NCBI GenBank assembly: GCA_015350385.1
Contig: WNKI01000003.1
Span: 3,560,155-3,624,154 of the forward strand
DNA: 64,000 bases
DNA from: Aculops lycopersici
Lineage: Eukaryota; Arthropoda; Arachnida; Trombidiformes; Eriophyidae
Direction of reading: 5' to 3'
Below are positions 28,012 through 39,931 of this stretch, in pieces. The translations under genes were made by a program, and so were the position numbers. Each line of letters starts with the position of its first letter. Positions within the stretch are counted from its first letter, which is position 1. The notes beneath the pieces are model-generated. The model did not search any database and was not told the origin of the DNA. It saw only the letters and a program-made list of their open reading frames with translations.

Positions 28012-31000
28012 TGTTGTTACTGTTTTTGTTGTTATCTTAATCTTAGTCGAGTGACTATCACAGTCGTCATATGCGTGTAATCCGTTAGCTTCGGTAGTTT
28101 GGTTGATGAGACTTGAATGGGAAAATAACTGGGAATACAAAGACAATAGGATATATGTTTCGGAATAGAATTCGATCCTAAAGCGGCATAGTTAACAAAA
28201 GTTGCTAAAAGTTATTATAATCAATATAAAGACTTATAAACGAGAAGAAAAAAGGCGCAACAAGCTACAGGACTAAGATGCAAAGACTAAGACAACCAGA
28301 AGCACGAGGACGACTATTGCAACAAGCTCGTTGCTAATGCTGCCAACTTCAAGTTGAGATAGCAGTACCGGCAAGTGTTAGTTTTTGTTCTTGTTTTGAT
28401 GTCTCATCAGCGTCGCTGTATTACTATTGCTTTCACTTCAATCATTTCATCGCACCGAAACCACCAAGAATATTGAGACTTTGAGCCGAAGAAGCAGCTC
28501 ATTAGCGTGTGCAGTCGGTGGTTTTGTCCCATTGGCGCACCGATCCAACTAGCCTGAGCATTGCGCACAAAAGTAGCGACACGACTCTGTCTCTCACCCT
28601 CTGATCGTTGATCATCGATAATCTGATTAGATTGGCCGTGGACGCATTGTGTCGATGATGGCACTGTAGTAATGGCGCTCCATTCGAACAGAAGCAGGAG
28701 ACACAACTACAACAACGACAACAACAACAACTACTAATGAGCAAAAGCGCATCCGAGACTAGGCGAACAACACATCGTTTCACTTGTCCTCTTCTGTTAT
28801 CTTCTAGTTAACATTAAGTCGCGACCAGACGACCTTAAGGTTTCATGTTCCACGACCCGAAAGTTGAGTTTGATGTTTGCCACTTGTTTGGTCTAACTGA
28901 CGAACCGTCTTGATTTTCCGTCGGCGACCGGAAGATTCAATCAAATATTTGCTCGTAAAATGCTGGCACGGCCTTCGACCGGCCCACTGGTTAGTCACCT
29001 AGGGGAAAAGCAGATCGAATTCTTTGGTCCATCGAGGAACTGATCAAGTTTAGCTCATTAGCACAAAGAGCAATCTGTCGCACTAACGTCACCCTCTAGT
29101 GGCGCGTCTACTCAATTGTTGTGAATCAACGCCAAGCAACGTAAACTTTGACATTCTATCTGTCCAATGGCCTCGCTGAAACTAGAGCTACCATACAGAC
29201 CAGCACGCTACCATTGGAAAGCAAAGTTGATTGTCCGTCGCTAGAGGGTCTGGCCGACTAGTCGGTTGTTCAGTATGGCGAGCAGCAAGCACACAGTTGT
29301 TGTGGTTGTAACCTGAGATAATTGGTTAGAGAATCCCGACGCAAAAGTTTGCTTTGTCCGCCAAACTCGTCGCCAGATTGGCCACATCCGTTGGGCCACT
29401 TGATGGTGCCAATTGCACTTGCGCTGGTTAGATCACATTTGAGTGACGAGTGCGCCGCTCACCCTGCGGCCGCGGCCGCCATTGCTTCTCTGGGACTCGA
29501 CGCCCTGGGCGCCTGGTTGACTAGAACCAAAACCAAGACTAAACTGTCCCATGGCAAGCGACTTCCACTTCACAGCATCGTGAGCAACTATCCCGCTGGT
29601 TCAAGACAAATAGACTTTGCAAGAGGCCTAGTCGTCGAATGGTCCAGTGGTTGAAGGTGTCCAAATTCAGCGAGACATCCACTGGCACTAGTAGCACTAC
29701 GACAACTGGTACGACTTGGTAGTCTGGCATTGCTACTCAACGCAATTATCCACAGTAACATCAGTGAAGAAGGTGGCCGAGTTAGTTTCCTGCGCTAAAA
29801 CTAGCCATGGGGCGCCACAGTGCAGGGAGAGAAAGAAGAGCTACGGAGGCGCGGTAAACAAGCTATTATTTCCAGCCGCTATTATTATTGTTATTATTAT
29901 CGTTTACGCCTCAACAAAACGCTGCCGTTCTAGCCTGCCTCAGCCTCGGCCTCGGTCATCGCCAGTCACTCAGCTTATATTACAGTACAGTGTCTGCTAG
30001 CCGGCGGACAAGCAGCGAAAGTTGTGGACAATCGCTTATGGCGATAGCAAAGCAGGGTGCAAGGCGACAGGCAAAGTGGTGCGCCTGTCCATTGCGCCAC
30101 TTGGTCTAACCGCAACCACCAACCAACTCACTAGTTTAAGTCACTATCACTACTACACTATAGATAGATAGATGGACAGACAGACAGATCTAACTCGAAG
30201 GCAAAAGAAACGGACAAAAACTAGCATTGGATTCAATAAAATTTAACGACCAAACAAAATTCACCATTGATAATTCGCTCCTCCTCGCTGCCTCCTGCTC
30301 TCTATTAGTCTCTAACTTATTTTTCTAACCACCAACAACACTAGAGCCACCAACTGGTGGGATTCTCTGGTCTCTTCGACGACCAAAAGGCGGCCGCAGC
30401 AGCCACCGCAACCACCACCGACGAGCTAACAAAAGGAGGCTGGTGGATATATCACATGTGTAATTGGCGCTGAAGTCTCACTCGACTAAAGACTCGATAT
30501 CTATCTAGTACTAAACGAAATTTTCATATTTGGCCAAGCTCCCTTTTGAGTCTAGCTGTTAGTTTAGTTTAGCTTAGTTTGAACAAGAGAGCGAGATAAT
30601 AATGATATCGCCGTGCTGCTAGTGGTTGGGGCACACAAAAAAGAGAATGGCACCAAAAGTTGAAGCAACAACAAATGGCACAACTAAACTAGAGTCAAAT
30701 TCTATCTTGTACTCAGTAATGTTGCTCTCATTTTCTCTTTATCTAACTTCGTGCGTCGCTCTAATTTGCCGATTTGATGGAGTCAACAAACTCCACTGAT
30801 GACTATTTGAAAGTTTAAGCTTTCGCATGCAACGGAACGTAGCTCGATGTAAGAAGACAACAGCAACTGCTCTTATGATGAATATAGCGACAGCAACAAC
30901 CACCACGACGTAACGAAACTCTCAAATCCTCGTTACGTTTTGTGTGTTTGGTGGCTTAAACGAGAGGCAACATCAACAGCGGCAACAATAACAGAGATAA

Positions 31001-32505
31001 AGATAACGATGACGACAGTTTGTCCTGTCGAATGGCCAGACGAATCATCTGGCAACCACTTGTTTGGCCTTCGTTTTCCTCTCAACGGTGAAACTTGAAC
31101 CCTAGGAAAGTTGTAACTGCTACGAACAAACAAAACACAACAAGAGCGCAGCCAACAACAATTGTTAGTTGCCTTCCCGAGGATGCTAATTGGAACCACC
31201 GCCATCGCCACCATCGCCACCAGTCGCCCGTTCCACACGACTAATTTGCGCTATCCATCTGAGCATCTGGTTAGCCAACTTGCAAGCTCTACTTTCGAGG
31301 CCACGAATAGAGGGAGAGGCGCTAATCTCATCGTCGTGGTTGTCGCTGTCACCGGCATCACATTCTTCTCTCCAACGACGACCGTATACTCAATTTCCAC
31401 CTAGCTTGAGGTAAGCTCCATCGTGAACTTCTCACTCGCAAGCAAAATGGCGATGGCCCATGTCACTGATGCCCCTGCCACTTGACGCGCAGATTACTGC
31501 CGTCCAGGGACCGTTAGCTGTGCGGTTTAATTCTGGCTTCTCAGCTTTCCAGTTTGCGCCCAGCCCTCTGATTCAAACCAACTTTTTGTTTGGAAAACGC
31601 AAGTCGGCGTCAGGAAAAGCACATCCACTCAAAAAGCATTGCGCTCCTTTATTCTAGCTACCCGCCAAAATATCCGGCTAACCAGCGAATCTATCTTGAG
31701 ACTCGAGATTTGATTCGATTTGCTAGTCAGCTGATCTCGAGTACTTCAAAGCTAGAGCGTGTTGGCTAGCTTTAGGTTGTGTTCTCGCTTTACAAACACA
31801 AAAGGGGCATCAGTATCAGCAGTAGCATTGGCAAGAGCGACATCGACTCGAGTACTTGAGTAAACACGACCGCGATGCAACAACAGCATCCGTTGTGTTG
31901 TTGTGGTTGTAGTTGTGGTGGTGGTCGTTTCCTTGTCGTTTTCGTCTAGTTGGTTAGATAGCTTTCGTCAATGGGAGCAGTAGCTGTAAAGTTTGTAGTG
32001 GAGAAATTCTGTTAAAAATTGTAACTTGACGCGTTCGCACGGCCGAACGCGGAAAGTCTCGCGAGTCTCGTGCTGCCGACAATTCATTATTCTTGGCCGT
32101 CAGTGTTGCTTTTAAGCCTAGATACCATTTGCTAGGTAGCATGGATCGAAGTGCACAACTACGAGGACTACTACTGAAAACTGCCCTCTTGCCACAATGA
32201 CTATTAGCTTTTCTGCAGTTGTTGCTATAGTTGCGCACTTCTCGACTCTTGGCCACTTGGAGTGGTGTGCATGTGCACGAGAGTCCACAACGCGTGCTGC
32301 TGTCTTTCTGGGTTCCCCCTCTTTTACTTTCCACTCTTGGCTCTCCCTTTCTCCCTGTTTCTATCTTTTTCTCCTTCGTTCGGCCGCTGTGCCATCATTG
32401 GGCCAAGCGGCCGGCCGGCCGGTTGGTTGGTGGGTAGGTTGATGAAAATGATTTCATGGTCGCGGTCGGTGGTTGCAACTGGCGAGCTGGTCTCCTACTA
32501 TGTAG

Positions 32506-32514
<9 letters not shown>

Positions 32515-32549
<35 letters not shown>
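32515..32549. repeat. (TA)n microsatellite
   Basis: Uninterrupted TA units in the gene-poor tract. Confidence 0.9.
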
Positions 32550-32552
<3 letters not shown>

Positions 32553-33232
32553 AAAGTGAATGAAAATAGAGTAGAAAAATGGCCATTGCTATAACACGGA
32601 GACCAATTTCTAGACGAGCGAACTTTTGCGAGTTCGCCGGCTCGCGCAGCTGAAACACGCGCATACTTTTCGCCGCACGCACTCTCTCGCTGCTGGTCTC
32701 CTGGCGCTAGTTTGTCTGCCTGTCGCTTCGCATTGCGCTGACAGCAGCAGCAGCAGCAACAGTAACAACTGACTGGAGACTCTAAAAACTTGCATTTTGG
32801 GAGTTTGTCTTCGCCGAGAGTTAGAGTCGCTTATGCTTTACTCTACTGCCGCACCAAAGTCGCCAGTCTCAATTGGATTGGCCCTCGCGGCGAGTCGTGT
32901 GGTGTTGCGTTGTATTCGGTTGTGTTTTGTTGTGTTGTTTGTGCAATTTATTCGCCAAGAGTTTTGTGGCGAGCTGTTGGCTTAAGTCAAGTCAGCGGCC
33001 GGGGAACTAGCAAAACTTGGTGCAGTGATGAAAATTGCAAACAAATTGAATGGGTTGAGTGGGCAAAGCTGCAAGTTGGCCGCTCAGCTCGCTCCGTTGG
33101 TTCAGCTCGCTGGCCAGTGGGTCGGTAAGCGATGCGCGTGAACTAGACAACGAGAGTAGCAGAGAAAGAGAGACGCTTAGTCAAGCGGGAGGGAGCAAGT
33201 CACAATGGTTGCGGCGAGCTCCTCGTTTAGCA

Positions 33233-33239
33233 TATAAAA
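33233..33239 (+). promoter_or_regulatory. Candidate TATA box
   Basis: TATAAAA in a GC-richer context, CATATAAAACG. It could drive a leader exon of couch potato or another transcript. An ATG only nine bases downstream would lie upstream of the expected start site. Confidence 0.3.
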
Positions 33240-34780
33240 CGCAAACGATGAAAAACATTTCGCCCGTTGTCATTTTCGTGGTGGTTGTGGTGGTGGCGGT
33301 GGCGGTGGTTGTGGCGGCGGTGGTGTCGCAGTGTAGTGGCATTAGCAAGCGTCGTTCCATTGGGGCCTCAAAAGTGGCGCACAGTTAGCCCGAAGTCAGT
33401 GGACAGGCAAGCGAGGCGCAAATTTATCGCCACTTGGTTCGTGGCGCTAGAGGTTCACTTGGTGACGAGTCGCTTGGTTTCGTTCGCTCGTTCGTTTGCT
33501 GACATGCTGGCCGAGCGACGACTTCCGTCGCCATTAGCGTTATTATCGCAGTCATCGCATGTCGGCGACGGGCGGCGCAAGTTTCGCTGGCGCTGCTACT
33601 GAACTACTTTACACTGCAGTTTGCAGTCGTCATTGCAGGCGGCCGCATCATTACGTGCAGTCCCAGCATCACACAGACACTCATAGTCGTTGCTTGGTGT
33701 GGCCAGTTGTTGTCTGCTGCATGGACTTGGTTCACTTAGCTCTATTGCTCTAAGAACCAACAGACTAGAGTCGACCAAGCAAACACCAAATCCATGAATG
33801 AATCGGCCCGCCGCTCGGTCGTCAGCTGGTTTTGCTTCACTTTGGCAGCGGGCAAGTCGAGTTTGGCTCGACTCAGTTCAGTTCGGTTTGGGCCGCGAAC
33901 TTTCCACCAACGATACGAGCGGCGGGGCAGACGACGATATAGTGCAGAGCAGCAAACGGAGACCATGAACTTGAATTTGGTTGGTTGCCGCCCGGCTGTT
34001 GCTTTGGCTCCCACTCTGACTCTAGCTCCCTCCCTCCCTCTCGCTGCCAGTTGCTGGCTTCGGCTGGCTGGTGTTGCGTTTCCTTCTCGCTCCAAGCAAC
34101 GACTGCCACTACCACCACCACGACGACTACGTTGATGGTGATGGTGACCCAAACTTTGGCCGGCTGCTCGCTCGCTCACTCAGTTGCTTAGAATCTTACT
34201 CTGGGCCACAACAGGAGGCACCGAATTGAACGCTCGGCGCAACAAACGAGCAGCAGAAATCCGTTTGTTTCTCCGCTTCCGTTGCCATTCATTCATTCAT
34301 TCATTCAATCGCTCGCTCGCTTGCCCGTGAGGCGAACCGGCGACACTGAAAGTAACAGCGCCGGCTGGCCCAACTTTAGCCCCGCGTTACGTCCTCCGCT
34401 GCGAGTCGCCGGCGCAGATTGCAGTTGCTGGGGTCCGCAGCGAGCGGAAGTGTCGCCGCTACCAAACCAGTTGGCCAAATTCAACCCAAAACCAAGCCGA
34501 ACCTTGAAACGAATCGAAACGAGATAAACCGAACTGACTGAACTGAACCAACATCAACCACCGAACCTACGACCGACCTGATTACCGGCGGAAGGGGAGG
34601 AGCGCAGTTGGCTCGTTCAACTCGCAACTCGGCCATTTGCGCCCGTTGGCCGCCCTTTAAATCTGCGCTTATCAATGGAAGTGAGTTGCCAAGGCCACGC
34701 AACAGCAACAGACGTGGCGATGCCAAAACGCGTGCTCGTCACTGAAGGACCGGCAACTTCTGTCGCCTGATCGCAATTGG

Positions 34781-34817
34781 AGGCTCGAATGCAAGGGAAA
34801 GCTTTGCATTCGAGCCT
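34781..34817. repeat. 14-bp perfect hairpin
   Basis: Arms AGGCTCGAATGCAA (34781-34794) and its reverse complement (34804-34817) enclose nine bases; two more inner pairs (one G-U) are possible. Confidence 0.6.
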
Positions 34818-36196
34818 TTGGTTCGAGAGACAACATCAAATTTAACAACATGGAAACTCGAGTGGCAGCCGGCGGCGGCGCATCTGCTTGGCCGGCCGAT
34901 TTTGGCTCGAACTATCGGTGAGTTTGATTGGCGCATTTAAAGCCAGAGGGGCAGACGGCTCGAAAGTTTTGCTGCTGCTTGCTCCCTTGGTTGAAGTTGC
35001 ATCGTCTCCTCCTGGCTCTTCGTCCGATATAGCGGGCTTGCAAATTGACAAAAATTAGGTTGCCTTTCTGTATCTGTGTGTCTGTCTTTGGATGCTGCAA
35101 TTGTGTGCCCCTCTGGAATCGGGCGCGCCAATGAGCAGAGGTCGGTCGCCAAATCCTATCGCACAACGCAGCAAAGAGAGAAGGGAATGGAAGAGATGAA
35201 TGAAAAAACGTCGAGAGGAGGGGGCAAACTTGTCGCTTACGCGAGCTCAAGCAACCTAAAATCAACAACAACCAACCTCAACAGCAACTTCGACAACCAG
35301 GCGCCTGTGAGCGCGCCTCCAACTTGGAGAGTGCCGCAGATCCAGAAGACGGGATGGCGGCGGCAGCAGCAACAGGGAGACAAGCGCTCTTGTTGCGCCG
35401 ACGCTCAAGTTGGTCTCCATTTTGCGCTCGCACACACAAAAACACACAGTTTGTCCCACTCGGCGCGTCCGATTGTCGCCCGCCGCTGGCTTCCTGGTTT
35501 GCCACTCACTGTATTTTGGAGTCCACAGAGTTTCGTCGAGTTGTTGCAGGACTCAGATTGTGTGCAGAGCAGTGCAGTGCAATTCGCTGACGCAGCCGAT
35601 CGATACAAAGCCAGTGAGCGAACGCGACGTAAACACAATACAATGTAGGCAGCAAGTGGGGAGAGGGGCGGCCGGCGGCGCCGGCCAGTCGGCCAACAAA
35701 CCAGACAGCGACTGTACCAATGCAGAGGAAGCGGCGCTGCATGTGCGCTACTGTCGCAAGCTTCCCAGTTTGCAGTTGCAGTCTTTGCCCTGGTCTCGTT
35801 TGTTGTGTTGCATTTGCGACTGTTGCTTTGTGCTCGCTGCAAAAATTCGCTCCCGCATTCACATTCACATTCACATTCGCGCTCACATCTCTCATCATCT
35901 TCATCATCATGATGATCATCATCGTTGCAGCATGCTGCTGCTGCTGCTGCTTCCACTTCTACTTTCGCTGAGCGCCACTCGCTGTCGCCGAGTTCACGCC
36001 GACCAATTGAATTGTCGTTGTCTGCTGTTGCGCACGTTGCAGCTAGAAGCTAGCGAACAGAGTCAGAACTAGTGACGATCGCCTCGAATCGAGAGTAAAA
36101 AATATTTCATCGGCGAGCGAACTGTTGTTGCTTTAGCTCGGTGTTTAGTTGTTGGGGAGCGCGAAAGTGAACCGACTGTTGGCCAAAAGTTCGCTG

Positions 36197-36251
36197 GCGA
36201 ATTGTTGCGCGCCTCGGTTGGCGAGATCGCGAGTGGCGCGCAACAATTCGC
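36197..36251. repeat. 17-bp perfect inverted repeat in the couch potato leader region
   Basis: Arms GCGAATTGTTGCGCGCC (36197-36213) and its exact complement (36235-36251) flank a 21-base loop. Outside the arms, related AAAAGTT-GGC/TTCGC motifs recur in both orientations, extending the symmetry imperfectly over about 36180-36300. Confidence 0.6.
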
Positions 36252-36562
36252 TCGCCAAAAGTTGGCCGGCGCGATAGCGAGCGAACTTTTCATTGTTTTA
36301 GGTTCTCGCGGACAAACCAGAGCCAGAGCGCCAAACTCGACAACAACAACAACCGGCGCAACAAAAACTGCTCTACTTGCTGTTGTTTTGGATTTGGATG
36401 CAACAACAACAACAACAGAACCCGAGATCCGGAGTCGCGCAGACTATAACCAGATCAAGCGGCGCGCATGCTTCTCGCAGCGCGGCCAATGCGCACGCCC
36501 GTCGCGCACCTCGCGCCTCGAGGGGCTTCAACGCGCCTCGTGCTGCAATGTGATTCGCCGTT

Positions 36563-36597
<35 letters not shown>
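36563..36597. repeat. (GTC)n microsatellite
   Basis: Eleven or more GTC/CGT units, upstream of the couch potato coding exon. Confidence 0.85.
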
Positions 36598-37260
36598 AAC
36601 GCAAAGCAAAGCAAGGGGAAGCGGGAGAGACGTCGTCAGCGTCGTGGTTGTGCAGTTGAGACTTGCAGGCCGCAGGGCAACATCAACACTTCTCACAAGC
36701 TCGCACATCAAACATAAAGTAAAGCAAACTTACACTCTTACACACCGCTCACCCATTTGAGCCAAGCAGCACCATCCTCATTCTCGTTCGTCTCTTTTGT
36801 CGTTGGGTAACAGAGAGGAGTGAGGAAGAGAATTAGAGTGAAGTCAAACACAAGCCAGAAGCACAGAGCAAAAGTTTCCAATTCATCACATCTCATCTCA
36901 TTCATCACTATCACTAAAGCAAAACAACACCAAACTCACCATCAAAAGTTCGACGAGAGAAGACACTCAATAGCACACATCAACAACCACAATCATTAAT
37001 ATTAACCACAAGTGAGGACAACGAGCTCACAAATTTGCACTCCTTCACACGCAAAACTTACCCACGACGCCAGCATCGGCACCGAGATTGTTGATTGTGT
37101 TTAATTCGAGAAGTTAGGTTGTGAGATTACACAATATTCTAAACTATCAAGTCACCGCCAATAGGAGAAGCAGATCAAACTTTGCTCTTAAGCCATTTCG
37201 CTCGATTGTCATTAAACATTCACTGTTCAAGTTAACTAAGCTAAGCAACAATAATCAAAC

Positions 37261-38139
37261 ATGGAAACATCAGGTTCAGGTCAGCAGTTTGCGGCTCACT
37301 TTGCCGCGGCAGCCGTGGCGGCAGCAGCAGCTGCCCAGCAGCACCAGCAACGAAACGGAAGCAGCGCCTCCAGCTTGTCGCCGGTGAGCAACAGCTTGGG
37401 TGCAAACGGGGAGCAACAGTCTTCTATGCACAGCCAGCAGCTCAACGGAAACGATCCACAATCGCAAGTTCGCACGCTCTTCGTCAGCGGCCTACCTATG
37501 GACGTGAAGCCTCGTGAGCTCTATCTCCTATTTAGAGCCTACAACGGCTACGAGGGCTCACTGCTTAAGGTGACCAGCAAGGATGGAAAGTCTGCCTCGC
37601 CCGTGGGCTTTGTAACTTTCTCAACGCGCCTAGCGGCCGAATCGGCCAAGCTGGACCTCCAAGGGGTTCGCTTTGATCCCGATCTACCGCAACCGATCCG
37701 TTTGGAGTTTGCGAAATCAAACACAAAAGTTAGCAAACCAAAGCAACAACAACAATCCACATCACCAATCTCACAATTGCACCACCAACAGCAACAACAG
37801 CAACAGCAAAGTCACTTACACAACAATCACAACCAACTCGTCGGCCAACAACAACACTTACAACAGCAACAAGGCAATCATCACAACAACCATTCAAACA
37901 GCAACAATGGGCTCCAAGATGGCTCGTCGTCGATCCAGAATGCCGCCGTTGCGGCCGCCGCTTTGCATCCCTTAGCGGGCCTCGATCTAAGTGCCGCTCT
38001 GCTATCTGGCTCGCGCGATGCCTGGTCCCACGCTCACCACGCACACCACCAACTCTCATATCAAGATCACCATGTTACTTCGCCTCTGCACTCGGTGACT
38101 ATGCACCATCCGGGCCACCATTTGCACGCCCAGCCACCC
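37261..38139 (+). CDS. cpo: Couch potato / RBPMS RNA-binding protein, RRM-containing first coding exon
   Basis: The ATG at 37261 begins a poly-Ala/Gln leader. A single RRM follows (about residues 75-165): RTLFVSGLPMDVKPRELYLL as RNP2, GFVTFSTRL as RNP1, then FAKSNTKVSKPK, the family's invariant end. Cpo/RBPMS proteins bind CAC-bearing RNAs as dimers and act in neurons and muscle. After the RRM come poly-Gln/His and an HPLAGLDLSAALL segment comparable to the family's HP-rich tail. The frame would stop two codons later, but CACCC|GTAAGTT at 38140 is a strong donor, so this is probably one exon of a longer gene; reading through would end it with Val-Ser. The next exon could not be identified with confidence. 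Confidence 0.9.
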
Positions 38140-39931
38140 GTAAGTTGAGAAGCCAAGTGCACCAGCACCTAGCCGCCACCTGCTCCCTATCCCGCAGACA
38201 CTCGCACCAATCTCAGCTCATCACAGCTTCCTTAGCCGGTCCACCACCACCACCACACTCACACACTTAACCACCGTCACAATTACACACGCCTAGACGA
38301 GATGAGAGAAGGAGAGAGTGAGAGACAAGCTTCTATGTCCCCAAACTCATTCTCAATATGAGGTATCCTCGTGACTACCTGATGTCCTCTCTGGCAGCTC
38401 GACAGAAGCTTCCTCCTCCCTACAGCACTACCGAATTTGCTCATTGTCACACTGTGCCACCAACCACTAAGACTGCTACCTACAATTGATTGTAGTTGGC
38501 CTGAGCATCTTGGCTAGCAGACAGTGAGCCAGCAGTGACTCTAATTTTATTTCCCGCCTCCCTCGCCATCCTCGTTTCGGTGGTCTCAAGTTGCCCTCGG
38601 CGTTTGCGCCTGTCACAACTGAGGCTGACTAACTGTCGCCTCGGCAGGAAGTCTTATGCCCAGCTTCCGGTGACCCGACGCATTCACGACTTACAACAGA
38701 ACAGGCGGCTAGCTAGAGAAAGAGAATTGACATGCCGCACCAGTGGTGGTCTTGGTCGTCTTAAGTCAGCACAACTGCCGCCGCTCTGACGTCAGGCTCG
38801 CGCAAGCAACCTCCTGCGTCTTGATTTGTGTCACCGGCCTTATTTTGGTGCTGGCTGGTTGGCTGCCGCCTTTAGCATGATTGCAACCTTTAGTCCTACC
38901 AAAACACCATCACCAACTCCGACTGGCTATTCGTCTTTCTATTCAATTGTCTAACCATGCACTATTCGATCACGTCATACGCGTGCAACCACATTGATGT
39001 TGATCTGATCCACTAACACAAACAGATTTCCAGATGGAACAAAGGTGTCTCAATTCCATTGAGCTAGATAGACAGACAAGTGCGTCAATCACCACGACAA
39101 GCACCATCACCACCACTACTGCTACTACTACTACTAATACTATTAGTACTGAACTCGATCAATCATTAATATTGATGTATCTGATCCTCATGGATACGAA
39201 TCCATACAAAACTATCTACACAGACATACCCATAGACACACAAACACATGAGAGGGAATTAATCTGAAATTATTTTGTTACTTGTATCAATATGTGACAA
39301 GTATCATTGACATTACCACTGAATTGCATCATTCTAAAAGATGAAGAAGCATAAACCATATCTGTAAAAACTAAACTAATATTAAACCAATAATAAGTAA
39401 AAAGAAAGTGATGATGATGATGATGGTCGACATGAATACAGTGAGCACAAGCTTATGATGTGTCATGAATGTTGGCATTGGCATCATCTTCGATATGATA
39501 ATACCATACTATGAGACGAATGTTTTCTAACTGGGTTCCTTCAAACTTTTTTTTATCATATTCTCGATTACATTTTTAGTGGTCATTGTGATTCTTAACT
39601 TAGTTTGGAATCCTGATGTGTTCCTTTCTACTATACTTGGCGCATTCCTCACATGGGCGACCGTATAATTGTCTTCCTTTTCTTGAAACAAATCAGCTGT
39701 CTAAATTTAAACTTGGAGACAGTTTTCGGTTGACGGCATTCAGCTCGACAAGAGACAAAAGCGAGTAACTAGAGTTTTGCGGATCTCGGTAGTTTCGGGG
39801 GGCGCGAGATACAATAAAGATTCAGATAATAATATTCATGATAACACCAAATGAGAGTGACGGTGGTGAGTTTGTGAGTCTTATCGAGATATTGATGAGG
39901 ATAATAATATTGATAGAGTCAATAGTCCAGT
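38140..39931. other. Downstream of the couch potato exon: intron or 3' region
   Basis: No recognisable coding exon. A frame at 39034-39267 follows an acceptor-like TTCCAG but is Thr-rich with no resemblance to the couch potato C-terminus. Contains short ACC/ACT and GAT repeats. The right end probably includes the 3' UTR of the convergent 7B2 gene. Confidence 0.4.

Larger units (their letters stand above)
28012..37260. other. 9-kb gene-poor tract between divergent receptor and couch potato genes
   Basis: No coding region is supported. Dozens of open frames on both strands arise from CAACAA, CTCGCTCG and CGT-rich sequence. The left part probably holds the leader of the Ig receptor, and the right part (roughly 36.1-37.26 kb) the long 5' leader of couch potato. 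Notable elements: a TATAAAA at 33233-33239 next to a short signal-peptide-like frame, a hairpin at 34781-34817, an inverted repeat at 36197-36251, and microsatellites at 30161-30188, 32515-32549, 34286-34307, 35856-35878 and 36563-36597. Long regulatory flanks are usual for neural genes such as couch potato. Confidence 0.5.

Noticed and set aside
28012..28146. 45-codon N-terminal extension of the Ig receptor
   Set aside because: It starts at TTG and precedes a clean signal peptide at the ATG at 28011.
29322..29345. tRNA-like TTGGTTAGAGAATCCCGACGC stretch
   Set aside because: No cloverleaf, no B-box and no matching acceptor stem could be built around it.
32197..36717. Many overlapping frames of 60-220 codons on both strands
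   Set aside because: All arise from CAACAA, CTCG and CGT-rich sequence, with no domains or consistent codon use.
39034..39267. Possible second exon of couch potato after a TTCCAG acceptor
   Set aside because: The translation is a Thr repeat with no resemblance to known couch potato/RBPMS tails; joining to 38139 is possible by phase but unsupported.
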